Part shown: one piece after another, positions 24,836 through 33,835 of the stretch
Position numbering within the stretch: position 1 is the first letter of the stretch
Layout of the letters: the number at the start of each line of letters is the position of its first letter
DNA from: Streptomyces sp. DSM 15324
GTDB lineage: Bacteria > Actinomycetota > Actinomycetes > Streptomycetales > Streptomycetaceae
Length of the DNA: 64,000 bases
Reading direction: 5' to 3'
Assembly (NCBI RefSeq): GCF_001514285.1
Contig: NZ_KQ949024.1
Span: forward strand, 256,405 to 320,404
The notes under the pieces: generated by a model
What the model was told of the DNA's origin: nothing
The model's database searches: none
The model's input: the letters and a program-made list of their open reading frames with translations, nothing else
Program-made: the position numbers and the translations under genes

Positions 24836-26461
24836 ATGTCCGCACCAGCGCCGTCCCCGCTGGCCATCGTTGACGCCGAGCCCCTGCCGCGGCAGGAGGA
24901 GGTCCTCACCCGGGCCGCCCTCGCCTTCGTGGCCGAGCTGCACCGGCGGTTCACCCCGCGCCGCGACGAACTCCTCGCAAGCCGCGCGGAGCGCCGCGCC
25001 GAGATCGCCCGCACCTCCACGCTCGACTTCCTGCCGGAGACCGCAGCGATCCGCGCCGACGACTCCTGGCGCGTGGCGCCCTGCCCGCCGGCCCTGGAGG
25101 ACCGCCGGGTCGAGATCACCGGCCCCACCGACCGCAAGATGACCGTCAACGCCCTCAACTCGGGGGCGCGGATCTGGCTCGCGGACTTCGAGGACGCCTC
25201 CGCGCCCACCTGGGAGAACGTGATCCTGGGCCAGGTCAACATGGCCGACGCCTACACCCGTGCCATCGAGTTCACGGACCCCGCGAGCGGCAAGTCGTAC
25301 GCCCTGCGGCCGGCCGAGGAGCTGGCGACGGTCGTCATGCGCCCCCGCGGCTGGCACCTCGACGAGCGCCATCTGGTCGACGCGGACGGCACCCCGGTCC
25401 CCGGCGCCCTCGTCGACTTCGGGCTGTACTTCTTCCACAACGCGCAGCGGCTGCTCGACCTCGGCAAGGGCCCGTACTTCTACCTCCCGAAGACGGAGTC
25501 GCACCTGGAAGCCCGCCTGTGGAACGAGGTGTTCGTCTTCGCGCAGGAGTACGTCGGCATCCCGCAGGGCACCATCCGCGCCACCGTCCTGATCGAGACG
25601 ATCACCGCCGCCTACGAGATGGAGGAGATCCTCTACGAACTCCGCGACCACGCCTCGGGGTTGAACGCGGGCCGCTGGGACTACCTGTTCTCCATCGTGA
25701 AGAACTTCCGGGACGGCGGGCCGAAGTTCGTCCTCCCGGACCGCAACCAGGTCACGATGACCGCCCCGTTCATGCGGGCGTACACCGAACTCCTCGTGCG
25801 CACCTGCCACAAGCGCGGCGCGCACGCCATCGGCGGCATGGCGGCCTTCATCCCCTCCCGCCGGGACCCCGAGGTCAACAAGGTGGCCTTCGAGAAGGTC
25901 CGCGCCGACAAGGACCGGGAGGCCGGGGACGGCTTCGACGGCTCCTGGGTCGCCCACCCCGACCTGGTGCCGATCGCGATGGAGTCCTTCGACAAGGTCC
26001 TCGGCGACCGGCCGAACCAGAAGGACCGCCTCCGTGAGGACGTCCGGGTCGAGGCCGCCGAACTGATCGCGGTCGACTCGCTGGACGCCCGGCCGAGCTA
26101 CCCGGGTCTGGTCAACGCCGTGCAGGTGGGCATCCGGTACATCGAGGCCTGGCTGCGCGGCCTGGGCGCCGTCGCCATCTTCAACCTCATGGAGGACGCG
26201 GCCACGGCCGAGATCTCCCGCTCGCAGGTCTGGCAGTGGATCAACGCGGGCGTGGAGTTCGAGAACGGCGAGAAGGCGACCCCGGAGCTGGCCCGGAAGG
26301 TCGCCGCCGAGGAGCTCGCCGGCCTCCGCGCCGAGCTGGGCGAGGAGGCCTTCGCCGCCGGTCACTGGCAGCAGGCGCACGACCTGTTCCTGGAGGTCGC
26401 CCTCGACCAGGACTACGTCGACTTCCTCACCCTGCCCGCGTACCGGCAGCTCAGGGGCTGA
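24836..26461 (+). CDS. aceB: Malate synthase A
   Basis: The 541-residue enzyme condenses glyoxylate with acetyl-CoA to malate. Family motifs are clear: [15 protein letters not shown] near residue 125, the Arg in [10 protein letters not shown] near 165, [17 protein letters not shown] near 215, and the catalytic Asp/Glu region [16 protein letters not shown] near 455. The start is ATG 24836 (MSAPAPSP) after AAGGA. With allantoicase it links purine-derived glyoxylate to central metabolism, and the shared operator in its promoter supports joint control by the IclR regulator. There is no isocitrate lyase nearby, which also points to use with allantoin. Confidence 0.96.
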   Translation: MSAPAPSPLAIVDAEPLPRQEEVLTRAALAFVAELHRRFTPRRDELLASRAERRAEIARTSTLDFLPETAAIRADDSWRVAPCPPALEDRRVEITGPTDRKMTVNALNSGARIWLADFEDASAPTWENVILGQVNMADAYTRAIEFTDPASGKSYALRPAEELATVVMRPRGWHLDERHLVDADGTPVPGALVDFGLYFFHNAQRLLDLGKGPYFYLPKTESHLEARLWNEVFVFAQEYVGIPQGTIRATVLIETITAAYEMEEILYELRDHASGLNAGRWDYLFSIVKNFRDGGPKFVLPDRNQVTMTAPFMRAYTELLVRTCHKRGAHAIGGMAAFIPSRRDPEVNKVAFEKVRADKDREAGDGFDGSWVAHPDLVPIAMESFDKVLGDRPNQKDRLREDVRVEAAELIAVDSLDARPSYPGLVNAVQVGIRYIEAWLRGLGAVAIFNLMEDAATAEISRSQVWQWINAGVEFENGEKATPELARKVAAEELAGLRAELGEEAFAAGHWQQAHDLFLEVALDQDYVDFLTLPAYRQLRG

Positions 26462-26464
26462 CGC

Positions 26465-26746
26465 TCACTCCGGCCCGTCCGAGTGGCCCAGGGACCTCCC
26501 CGGGGCCACTCGGTCACGGACGAGACGCTTGACCGCCGTCGGCTCCGGGAAGCCCTGCTCACGGCGGTCCCACACGACCTCGTCGTTCACCCGGACCACG
26601 AACACCCCGCCCGTGCCGGGCTTCAGTGCCAGCTCGGTGAGCTCGGCCTCGAACGTCGTGAGCAGCTCCTGCGCCAGCCAGGCCGCACGCGGCAGCCAGC
26701 GGCACCGGGTGCAGTACTCGATCTCCACGCGGCGGACGTCGCTCAT
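26465..26746 (-). CDS. SelW/SelT-like thioredoxin-fold protein
   Basis: This 93-residue protein begins MSDVRRVEIEYCTRCRWLPR. A CxxC motif follows the first strand, where selenoprotein W has Cys-x-x-Sec, so this is the cysteine form. The family motif GTGGVFVVRVNDEVVWDR covers the central strands. Members bind partners or glutathione in redox tasks; exact roles are unknown. Its ATG overlaps the stop of the HipA-like gene (ATGA), and its stop lies only three bases from the convergent aceB stop. Confidence 0.88.
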   Translation of the reverse strand: MSDVRRVEIEYCTRCRWLPRAAWLAQELLTTFEAELTELALKPGTGGVFVVRVNDEVVWDRREQGFPEPTAVKRLVRDRVAPGRSLGHSDGPE

Positions 26747-27657
26747 CCCAGGTGCACCGACCAATCCTGTTCCGCCGCCGGCTTGCCGTGCAGGTCGGGG
26801 ACCCGCTTGAGCCAGCCCGGTCGGCCCTGCTGGGTACGTGCCGCCCTGAGGGCCTCCTCGGCGGCGAGTTCCTCCCGCGAGGGGAAGTCGGTGGGGAGCC
26901 AGGCCGCGGAGGCCTCCACGCGCGCGTGGAGGTAGTCCACGTAGGCCGTCCTGATGTCGTCCGGCGTCGCGAAGCCCTCCTCACCGAGCAGCCAGGCGTC
27001 CGGGACCTCGGCGACGATCTCCCGCAGCAGCTCCCGGGTCACCCGCGGCGCGAGTTCCGCGTCCGCGGCGCGCACGTCGGGGGCGTAGTGGCCGAGGGCG
27101 TGATGGCGGAAGTCGTAGGCCTTGGCGGGGTCGGACGCGTCCCAGCGGTGGTGGAAGACGAGCGCGGCGCCGTGGTCGATCAGCCACAGGCGCGGCGGGA
27201 CGGTGCCGAGGGTGGGCCAGACCATCAGGTTGGAGCTGTGGACCGTGCGGTCCACGTTGACCGTGAGGGCGTCCAGCCAGACGATCCTCCCGGCCTCCGG
27301 CGGATCCACGGGGAAGTCCTTCGCCACCTCGGGGGTGAAGTCCTGCGCGCCCGGCAGGAAGTCCATGCCCAGGTTGAGACCCGCGCTCGCGCCGTGCAGG
27401 TCGCGGACCTCCTGGTGGGGCTCGTCGTCGGCGATCGCGGGGTCGAAGTGCACCAGGACCAGCTCGGGGAAGCGCAGCCCCAGCGCCCGGGCCAGCTCGC
27501 CCACGATCACCTCGGCGACCAGCGCCTTGCGGCCCTGCGCGGAGCCGGTGAACTTCACGACGTAGGTCCCGAGGTCGTCGGCCTCGACGACTCCGGGCAC
27601 GGAGCCGCCGGACCGCAGCGGGGTCACGTATCGGACGGCAGTCACTTCGCGCAGCAC
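26743..27657 (-). CDS. HipA-like kinase-fold protein
   Basis: About 304 residues from GTG 27657, which has AAGG eight bases upstream. The ORF begins VLREVTAVRYVTPLRSGGS and contains the family sequences VVKFTGSAQGRKALVAE, RIVWLDALTVNVDRT and LWLIDHGAALVFHHRW, which correspond to the ATP-Lys, catalytic Asp and metal Asp regions of the HipA kinase fold. It lacks the long N-terminal HipA segment and any HipB antitoxin neighbour, so a toxin role is not supported. It overlaps the SelW gene and starts 21 bp after the siderophore synthetase stop, so all three may share a transcript. Confidence 0.87.
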   Translation of the reverse strand: MLREVTAVRYVTPLRSGGSVPGVVEADDLGTYVVKFTGSAQGRKALVAEVIVGELARALGLRFPELVLVHFDPAIADDEPHQEVRDLHGASAGLNLGMDFLPGAQDFTPEVAKDFPVDPPEAGRIVWLDALTVNVDRTVHSSNLMVWPTLGTVPPRLWLIDHGAALVFHHRWDASDPAKAYDFRHHALGHYAPDVRAADAELAPRVTRELLREIVAEVPDAWLLGEEGFATPDDIRTAYVDYLHARVEASAAWLPTDFPSREELAAEEALRAARTQQGRPGWLKRVPDLHGKPAAEQDWSVHLG

Positions 27658-27678
27658 ACGCCCCACCTTAATTCAAGA

Positions 27679-29208
27679 TCATGTACAGGCCAGCGGGTTC
27701 GGCAGGGGCAGGTAGCGGGCGTCCGCGCCGTCCGCGCCGGTCCAGCGCAGCAGCAGGTTCGTCTTGCCGGGCAGGGTGGGGGCGGTGAGCAGGGCGCGCG
27801 CCTCGGGCAGGGGGTGGCGGGCCAGCTCGCGGCGGACGGCGGGCCAGGGGTCGAGGCCGGGGTGCCGCTCGGCGAGGGCGGCGGCGATCTCGGTGAGGTG
27901 GTTGACGAGAAGGCAGTACACCAGACGCTCCCAGCCGGCCGCCCGCTCCACGTCGGTGAGGAGCTTGACCCCCTCGGCGTCCCGGAACAGCGCCTGCACC
28001 GGCAGGCCGGCCGCGTCGACGGCGACCAGGGTGTTCTGCAGGTGCGCCTCCAGGACGACGCCGTGCTCGGCGAAGACCGTGAGGGCGGGCGGCACGACGG
28101 CCCGCAGATACGCCTCCCACCAGGTGGCCGGGTCCGTCGCGGTGTCGAGCGGGCTGCCCGTGAACCCTTCGGTGAGGCCCGCCGCGAGCAGCGGGGTGGC
28201 GCCGGGGAGCACGGGGCCGTCGAGGCCGTCGCGGACCAGGACGGCGAGTTCCTCGAAGGCGAAGGACGCGGTGCGGTAGCCGCGGTCGCTGAGCCAGGCC
28301 GCCGGGCCGCCCAGGGCGGCGAAGGCGCGGGTGACGGCCGCGTCGGTGCGGCGCAGCTTCAGCAGGTCGTGCCGCCACAGCCGGCGGACGTCGTTGGTGA
28401 TGCGCACGTCGAGGCTGAATTTCAGGAACAGGTCGCGTCCGGGCGCGTACACGGTGCGCACGGCGGCCGTCGGCCAGGTCTCGAAGGAGGTCGTGCCGAG
28501 CCGCAGCAGGCGGCCGTCGGCGAACGCGGGGGCCAGTTCCCGGCTCGTGAGGTCGAGCTGCCAGGGGTGGGCGGGCAGCAGCCGGTAGCCGGCCGGGGCC
28601 TCGCCGAGGGCGTCGAGCGCGCGGGTGTCGCCCTCCTCGACGACCAGGTCCTCGCGGACGGCCAGGAGGACCAGCGGGAAACGGGCGTGGGCCTCCGGGG
28701 CGTACGGCAGCCAGCCGGCCACCGGGCCGCCGCCGCGCGCCTTGGGGGCGGGGTGGTGGGGGTGGCCGGTGACGAGGGACTGCTCGGAGAGCAGATAGCG
28801 GTCGGCGGGCGGGGTGGCACGCGTGCGTGCGGCGAGCAGCGCGGCGACCGCGTCCCGGCTGTCGATCATCTCGGCGGGCAGTTCGTCGTTGGTGAGGCCG
28901 GTGTGGCGGCGCAGCTCCTCGGCGACGAGCTTGACGAGTTCGGTGTGGCCGAGGGGCTGCCAGGTGTCCGCCGCGTGCAGCTCGGGTCCGGCGGGGCGGC
29001 GGGTGCCGCGCACCCGCAGCAGCCGGCCGGTGCCGGGCAGCCGGTAGACGCGGCCGCCGTCCGCCCCGGGGGGTTCGGGCAGCGGCTCGGCCACCTCCCG
29101 CAGGAGGCAGTTGAGCAGCGGCGCGACCGCGCAGGCGTCGGCCCGGCCCTCCTCCACGGCGGGGTCGGCGGGCCCGGCGGCCTCGGCGGGCGGGGGGATG
29201 ACGTCCAC
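27679..29208 (-). CDS. IucA/IucC-family (NIS) siderophore synthetase 1
   Basis: The 509-residue protein starts at GTG 29208. It shows the ATP-binding motif of NIS synthetases (SLVTGHPHHPAPKARGG near residue 145), HPWQ near 215, KFSLDVRITNDVRR near 270, EAHLQN near 365 and the FhuF-like C terminus (LPGKTNLLLRW). Such enzymes activate a carboxylate as acyl-adenylate and couple it to an amine or alcohol while building hydroxamate or citrate siderophores. A second synthetase of the same length is divergent. No hydroxylase, decarboxylase or transporter gene is adjacent, so the product is unknown. Confidence 0.92.
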   Translation of the reverse strand: MDVIPPPAEAAGPADPAVEEGRADACAVAPLLNCLLREVAEPLPEPPGADGGRVYRLPGTGRLLRVRGTRRPAGPELHAADTWQPLGHTELVKLVAEELRRHTGLTNDELPAEMIDSRDAVAALLAARTRATPPADRYLLSEQSLVTGHPHHPAPKARGGGPVAGWLPYAPEAHARFPLVLLAVREDLVVEEGDTRALDALGEAPAGYRLLPAHPWQLDLTSRELAPAFADGRLLRLGTTSFETWPTAAVRTVYAPGRDLFLKFSLDVRITNDVRRLWRHDLLKLRRTDAAVTRAFAALGGPAAWLSDRGYRTASFAFEELAVLVRDGLDGPVLPGATPLLAAGLTEGFTGSPLDTATDPATWWEAYLRAVVPPALTVFAEHGVVLEAHLQNTLVAVDAAGLPVQALFRDAEGVKLLTDVERAAGWERLVYCLLVNHLTEIAAALAERHPGLDPWPAVRRELARHPLPEARALLTAPTLPGKTNLLLRWTGADGADARYLPLPNPLACT

Positions 29209-29311
29209 GCGTGTACTCGTTCCCTACGGTTCTGCTGGGCGGAGACGATCAGTATCGCTGTCGTCGCGGCCCCTCCGTGACTCACGTACCCGCACTCCGA
29301 GGAGCCCACCC

Positions 29312-30841
29312 GTGGACCGACCGCACACCGCCGAGGCCGAGGTGGCCGCCGAACTCACCGCGCTGCGTCCGGACCTCGTCCCCCGGTACGCCGCCGCGCT
29401 GCCGGGCGCCCGGGCGGCCGTGCTGACCCGGCTGTGGCGGGCCCTGGCGCACGAGCCGCTGCCGTGGATCACCGGCCGGGAGCCCGGCGGGGACGCGCTC
29501 CTGCTGCGGCTGGCGGACGGGCGCCGGCTGCACGGCCCGCGCGCCGACCCGTACGCGACCTCCGGGTATGTGACCGAGGTACGGCTGGGCGCGGAGGCGT
29601 ACGACGATCCGGCGCGCCTGATGACGGCGCTGGCGGTGCCCCACGGCGGGGTTTTCGCCGCCGAGCTGGGGCACAGCGCGGCCTCGCTCGCGCTGTCGCG
29701 GGCCGCGCAGGGGCCCGTGACGTCCTCGTGGCCGGTGCACGACTGGGAGTGGGAGCAGCGGGTGGCCGACGGGCATCCTTACCACCCCAACTGCCGTTCC
29801 CGGCCGGGCTTTTCGGTCGCCGAGCAGCTGGCGTACGGTCCGGAGCACCGGCCGGTGGTGCGGCTCGGGCTGGTGCCGGTGCCGGCCGGGGAGTGCCTCG
29901 TGTCGGGTGGGTGGCCCGAGGAGCTGCGGGACGGGGAGCGGCTGCTGATCCCGGTGCATCCGTGGCAGGCGGCGCATGTCCTGAAGCGGTCCGGGTCCGC
30001 GGGGCCGGAGTTGCCGGCGCATCCGCTGATGTCGCTGCGGACGCTGGCGCTGCCGGGTGGGCCGCAGCGGAAGGCGCCGCATGTGAAGACCTCGCTGAGC
30101 GCCCGGCTGACGTCCTCGGTGCGGGACATCTCCGTGGGGTCGGTGGCCGCCTCGGCGGCCCTGTCGGCGTTCGGGGAGACGCTCGCCGCGCGCACGGACG
30201 GCCTGCTGCACGTCACGCGCACACTCGGCGCGGCCACCCCCGACTCCGCCGAACTCGCCGCCGTGCTGCGGGAGTCGCCGGCGGTGTACGCCGGTCCGGG
30301 CGAGCACGTCGTCCCAGTCGCCGCGCTCGCCGGCACGGGGCTGCCCGCGTCGCCGGCCTGGACGGCACGGTTCGCCCGGCTGGCGCTCACCGTGGGGCTG
30401 CGGCTGCTGGAGCTGGGGGTGGCACTGGAGGCGCACGGCCAGAATCTGCTGGTCGTGGTGTCGGCGTCGGGGGCCCCGCTGCGGCTGGTCTACCGCGATC
30501 TCGCCGACATCCGCGTCGGCCCGGCCCGGCTGGCCCGGCACGGCGTGGCGCTGCCCGACGGGCTGCCCGCGCGGATCCTCACCGACGACGAGTCGGCGCT
30601 GCGGCGCAAGCTGTTCGGCTCGCTGGTGGCGGGGTCGCTGGCGCAGACGGCGGGCAGCGGCACGGCCCTGGGGGCGGCGCTCGGCGCGGCCGTACGGGAT
30701 CTGCCGCGCACCCCCGATCTGGTGGCGCTGTGCGAGCGGCCGCTGCCGGCGAAGGCACTGACGCTGATGCGGCTCTCGCCCGGCACTCCCGGCGACCAGT
30801 GGGCCGAGCTGCCCAACCCGCTTGCAGCGATCCATAACTGA
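29312..30841 (+). CDS. IucA/IucC-family (NIS) siderophore synthetase 2
   Basis: The 509-residue protein starts at GTG 29312 with GGAG upstream. Matching motifs: GHPYHPNCRSRPGFS near residue 152, IPVHPWQAAH near 215, KTSLSARLTSSVRDIS near 260, EAHGQNLLV near 375 and the Lys in LPAKALTLMRLS near the end. It is a different subtype from its neighbour (HVKTSLSARLTSS instead of KFSLDVRITND). The two genes are divergent, 103 bp apart. I see no iron box of the TTAGGTTAGGCTAACCTAA type between them. Confidence 0.92.
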   Translation: MDRPHTAEAEVAAELTALRPDLVPRYAAALPGARAAVLTRLWRALAHEPLPWITGREPGGDALLLRLADGRRLHGPRADPYATSGYVTEVRLGAEAYDDPARLMTALAVPHGGVFAAELGHSAASLALSRAAQGPVTSSWPVHDWEWEQRVADGHPYHPNCRSRPGFSVAEQLAYGPEHRPVVRLGLVPVPAGECLVSGGWPEELRDGERLLIPVHPWQAAHVLKRSGSAGPELPAHPLMSLRTLALPGGPQRKAPHVKTSLSARLTSSVRDISVGSVAASAALSAFGETLAARTDGLLHVTRTLGAATPDSAELAAVLRESPAVYAGPGEHVVPVAALAGTGLPASPAWTARFARLALTVGLRLLELGVALEAHGQNLLVVVSASGAPLRLVYRDLADIRVGPARLARHGVALPDGLPARILTDDESALRRKLFGSLVAGSLAQTAGSGTALGAALGAAVRDLPRTPDLVALCERPLPAKALTLMRLSPGTPGDQWAELPNPLAAIHN

Positions 30842-30920
30842 CGGTATGTCCGGTCGTCGTTCGGACGCCGGCACCGGCTCCGTTTTGTGGCGGGACACCC
30901 CTGATCAATAAGATCCGCCG

Positions 30921-32183
30921 ATGATCAGAACACAACGGCTGGCGGCGGGCGTGTGCGCCCTGCTCGCCGCGCTCTCGGCCGGGCTCGCGTTCCCGGCCGG
31001 GGCGGCCGCCGACGAGACCACCGCCCTCGCGCCCAAGGTCGACCTGGTCCTCGACGTCAGCGGCTCGATGCGGACGAAGGACATCGACGGCGGGACGCGC
31101 ATGGCCGCGGCCAAGCAGGCGTTCAACGAGGTGCTGGACGCGACCCCGGAGACTGTCCTCCTCGGCATCCGCACCCTCGGTGCCAACTACCCGGGCGACG
31201 ACCAGAAGACGGGCTGCAAGGACACCGCGCAGCTCTACCCGGTCGGCCAGGTGGACCGCACCGAGGCCAAGGCGGCGGTGGCGACCCTGTCCCCCACCGG
31301 CTGGACGCCGATCGGCCCCGCACTGCTGAAGGCGGCCGACGACCTCGACGGCGGCACCGGCTCCAAGCGGATCGTGCTGATCAGCGACGGCGAGGACACC
31401 TGTGCGCCGCTCGACCCGTGCGAGGTGGCCCGCGAGATCGCGGCCAAGGGCATCGGGCTGACCATCGACACCCTGGGCCTGGTGCCCAACACGAAGATGC
31501 GCCAGCAGCTCAGCTGCATCGCCGAGGCCACCGGCGGCACGTACACCTCGGTCGAACACACCGAGGAACTCACCGACAAGGTGAACCAGTTGGTGGACCG
31601 GGCGGCCGACCCGGTGGTGACGCCGGTCGCCGTCGAGGGCAAGGACTCCTGCTCGGCCGCGCCCGCCCTGAAGTCGGGTCTGTACACCGACCGCGAGGAG
31701 TTCGGCCAGGAGCGCTGGTACCGGGTGGACGTCGAGCCGGGCCAGGAGCTGCGGGCCTCGGTGAGCGTGGCCTCCGACCGGGCGATGAACCCGGACTACG
31801 GGGTGCTGCTGCGGGCGGTCACGGTGCACGGCCGGGAGATCGTGCGCGGCGAGGCGGCGGGCAACGGCCGTACCGACGTGGTCTCGACCGGTCTGCGCTA
31901 CCCGAAGGCGGAGAGCGACGACGAGGACGCCCCGGCCGAGACGGTCTGCCTCCAGGTGACGAACTCCTTCTCGGCGGGCGCCGGGGTGAAGACCACCCCC
32001 GGTATGCCGGTGGAGCTGACCGTGGACGTCGTCGACGCGCCGTCGCAGGCGAGCGACGTGGCGTCCTTCGGTCTCGGGCGCGGCTGGTGGCTGCTCGGCC
32101 TGCTGGTGCTGACCGGCTTCCTCGCGGGTCTGATCTGGGGCTGGCTGTCGCGCTGGCGTGTCGCGGTCTGGAGGACCAACTGA
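30921..32183 (+). CDS. Secreted, membrane-anchored von Willebrand factor A domain protein
   Basis: The 420-residue protein has a signal peptide (residues 1-30, ending AGAAADE), a VWA domain with an intact metal site (DVSGSMRTKD near 43-48, TGWTPIG Thr, SDGEDT), then a beta-rich region and one C-terminal transmembrane helix (WWLLGLLVLTGFLAGLIWGW). Such proteins bind partners through a metal ion at the outer face of the membrane. Its TGA overlaps the ATG of the next gene (TGATG), so the two proteins probably work together. TGATCAATA lies 11-19 bp before its start. Confidence 0.88.
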   Translation: MIRTQRLAAGVCALLAALSAGLAFPAGAAADETTALAPKVDLVLDVSGSMRTKDIDGGTRMAAAKQAFNEVLDATPETVLLGIRTLGANYPGDDQKTGCKDTAQLYPVGQVDRTEAKAAVATLSPTGWTPIGPALLKAADDLDGGTGSKRIVLISDGEDTCAPLDPCEVAREIAAKGIGLTIDTLGLVPNTKMRQQLSCIAEATGGTYTSVEHTEELTDKVNQLVDRAADPVVTPVAVEGKDSCSAAPALKSGLYTDREEFGQERWYRVDVEPGQELRASVSVASDRAMNPDYGVLLRAVTVHGREIVRGEAAGNGRTDVVSTGLRYPKAESDDEDAPAETVCLQVTNSFSAGAGVKTTPGMPVELTVDVVDAPSQASDVASFGLGRGWWLLGLLVLTGFLAGLIWGWLSRWRVAVWRTN

Positions 32184-33007
32184 TGCGGATCACACCGATG
32201 CGGATGACACGCGTGCTGGGCGGCGCGCTGCTGGCGCTGGGCCTTGCGGCCGGACCGGCCGCCGCCGACTCCTCGCCCTCCGCGAGCCCGTCCGGGGAGA
32301 GCGCCGCGCCGACCTCGGCGGGCACCTCCTTCCGTACGGCGGCGGAGGTCGACCAGGGGCAGACGGCCACCGCGAGCGCCTCCACGGGGGACTACCTGTA
32401 CTGGTCGTTCCCGGCGGACTGGGGCCAGCGGCCCACCGTGAAGGCGACGGTGAAGCTGCCCGAGTCGCACCTCGCGCAGACCTGGCAGATCGATGTGTAC
32501 GACGGTCTGCGGCGCCGTCAGGCCTGCCAGTACGGCGCCCAGACGCGCACCGCCGCCCAGGACGCGGCGAGCGTGGAACTGGCGTGCGTGCTGCGCACGG
32601 TGCGCGCCTGGTCGGAGCCGTGGGCGAACGACCCGCTGCCGGGCACCTACTACGTCCGGCTGACGGCCGTCGGTCTGAAGGCGGCCGACCTGGGCCAGCC
32701 GGTGAGCGCCGAACTGCGCGTCGATTCCAAGGACGTCGGCGGCTCGGCGGCCGTGGACGGCTCGCTGGCCAAGCCGCTCGTCCCGGGCATCGCCGTCAAG
32801 TCCGCCAAGGAGGAGAAGGATTCGTCGGCGACGGCCGTGCTCTCCAGCATCGAGCCGGACGACGGCTGGGCCTCCGGCTGGTGGTCCGACCGCTGGGTGT
32901 GGACGGCGATCGGCGCGATCCTGGCCGCGCTGGCCGGTATCGGCGGCTACACGCTGACGCGCGGCTCGGGGCGGCCGCGGCAGGTAACGCCGCCCCCGGG
33001 CGCCTGA
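32183..33007 (+). CDS. Secreted membrane-anchored partner of the VWA protein
   Basis: The 274-residue protein starts at ATG 32183 after GGAGG, overlapping the upstream stop. A signal peptide (1-28), a Ser/Pro-rich spacer and an extracellular beta domain (SFRTAAEVDQGQTATASAST, YLYWSFPADWGQRPTV) precede a C-terminal helix (WVWTAIGAILAALAGIGGYTL). The beta domain resembles the second region of the VWA protein (both have a quantified-binding-like jelly-roll look), but I do not recognise a named family. Its topology copies that of the upstream protein. Confidence 0.82.
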   Translation: MRITPMRMTRVLGGALLALGLAAGPAAADSSPSASPSGESAAPTSAGTSFRTAAEVDQGQTATASASTGDYLYWSFPADWGQRPTVKATVKLPESHLAQTWQIDVYDGLRRRQACQYGAQTRTAAQDAASVELACVLRTVRAWSEPWANDPLPGTYYVRLTAVGLKAADLGQPVSAELRVDSKDVGGSAAVDGSLAKPLVPGIAVKSAKEEKDSSATAVLSSIEPDDGWASGWWSDRWVWTAIGAILAALAGIGGYTLTRGSGRPRQVTPPPGA

Positions 33008-33030
33008 CCTCGTCCCGACGCCCGACCCAG

Positions 33031-33060
33031 AAGGCCCATCACCGTGCGGTGGTGGGCCTT
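33031..33060. terminator. Bidirectional terminator
   Basis: AAGGCCCATCACC, a GTGC loop and GGTGGTGGGCCTT form a 13-bp stem with one G-U pair, with TTT at the right end. It lies between the convergent VWA operon and the HxlR gene and can serve both. Confidence 0.85.
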
Positions 33061-33106
33061 TCGGCACGCCCGGCTGCGCACCGGGCCCGCGGCGCCGACT
33101 CCCGGG

Positions 33107-33748
33107 TCACGCCTCGCGCAACGCCTTGGCGAGGGTCCCCTCCCCGCTGACGGCGATCCGTCCGGCGCGCACCGCCTCCAGCACCCCCGACTGCCCCCGG
33201 GCCACGGCCGCGCAGGTGGCGGCGTCCAGTGCCAGGCGGGCGTCGGGCTCCCGGGGGGCGGGCCCCTCGCCGTGGACCGGGCCGTCCTGGGCGCCGACGT
33301 GGAGGTGGAAGTCCCCTTCCTCCAGGTGGACTTCGACGAGCTGGACGTCCCGGAACCCCTCATCGTCCAGCGCCCGCAGCAAGGGCAGGGCGAACCAGTG
33401 GGCGCGGACCGCGTCGGTGGGGCGGCGCTCACCGAGGTCACCCTCGCCCCAGCGGCCCAGCGCCTGAAGAACGGGCAACAACTCCCGTCCGCGTGGGGTG
33501 AGTTCGTAGACGTAGGCAGCGCCCGGCGGGGGCAGCCGGCGGCGGGTGGCCAGGCCGTCGCGTTCCATGTCCCTCAGCCGGCCGGCGAGCACGTCCGTGC
33601 TGACGCCCGGCAGGTCGGCGTGCAGGTCCGTGTACCGGCGCGGGCCCGCGAGCAGCTCCCGGACGATCAGCAGGGTCCAGCGGTCCCCGACGGCGTCGAG
33701 CGCGCGGGCGGCGGAACAGTACTGGTCGTAGCTTCGACGAGGTGACAT
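33107..33748 (-). CDS. HxlR-family transcriptional regulator
   Basis: The 213-residue protein from ATG 33748 opens with MSPRRSYDQYCSAARALDAVGDRWTLLIV-type sequence, the winged helix of HxlR/MarR-like proteins (RRYTDLHADLPGVSTDVLAGRLRDMERDGL, wing PPPGAAYVYELTPRG). A C-terminal domain of about 90 residues (HLHVGAQDGPVHGEG, TLAKALREA) resembles a small sterol-carrier-like domain and may bind ligand. It is divergent from the aminotransferase gene across 87 bp containing three overlapping inverted repeats. Confidence 0.88.
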   Translation of the reverse strand: MSPRRSYDQYCSAARALDAVGDRWTLLIVRELLAGPRRYTDLHADLPGVSTDVLAGRLRDMERDGLATRRRLPPPGAAYVYELTPRGRELLPVLQALGRWGEGDLGERRPTDAVRAHWFALPLLRALDDEGFRDVQLVEVHLEEGDFHLHVGAQDGPVHGEGPAPREPDARLALDAATCAAVARGQSGVLEAVRAGRIAVSGEGTLAKALREA

Positions 33749-33770
33749 GCGACGCAGTCTAGACATGTCG

Positions 33771-33805
33771 TTGGACTTTCCAAGCTGGAACTTGGTAAAA
33801 CCAAG
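33771..33805. promoter_or_regulatory. Triple overlapping inverted repeats, candidate HxlR operators
   Basis: TTGGA-CTT-TCCAA (33771-33783), CCAAG-N6-CTTGG (33780-33795) and CTTGG-taaaa-CCAAG (33791-33805) overlap each other in the intergenic region between the HxlR regulator and the aminotransferase. The shared half-site is TTGG/CCAA. Spacings suggest dimers bound side by side. Confidence 0.65.
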
Positions 33806-33835
33806 CAACACACGAAACCGGAGGGGCGAGCGCGC

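Noticed and set aside
26743..27657. HipA toxin-antitoxin module
   Set aside because: No HipB-like gene is adjacent and the protein lacks the HipA N-terminal domain.
29209..29311. Iron box between the two siderophore synthetases
   Set aside because: No TTAGGTTAGGCTAACCTAA-like sequence is present.
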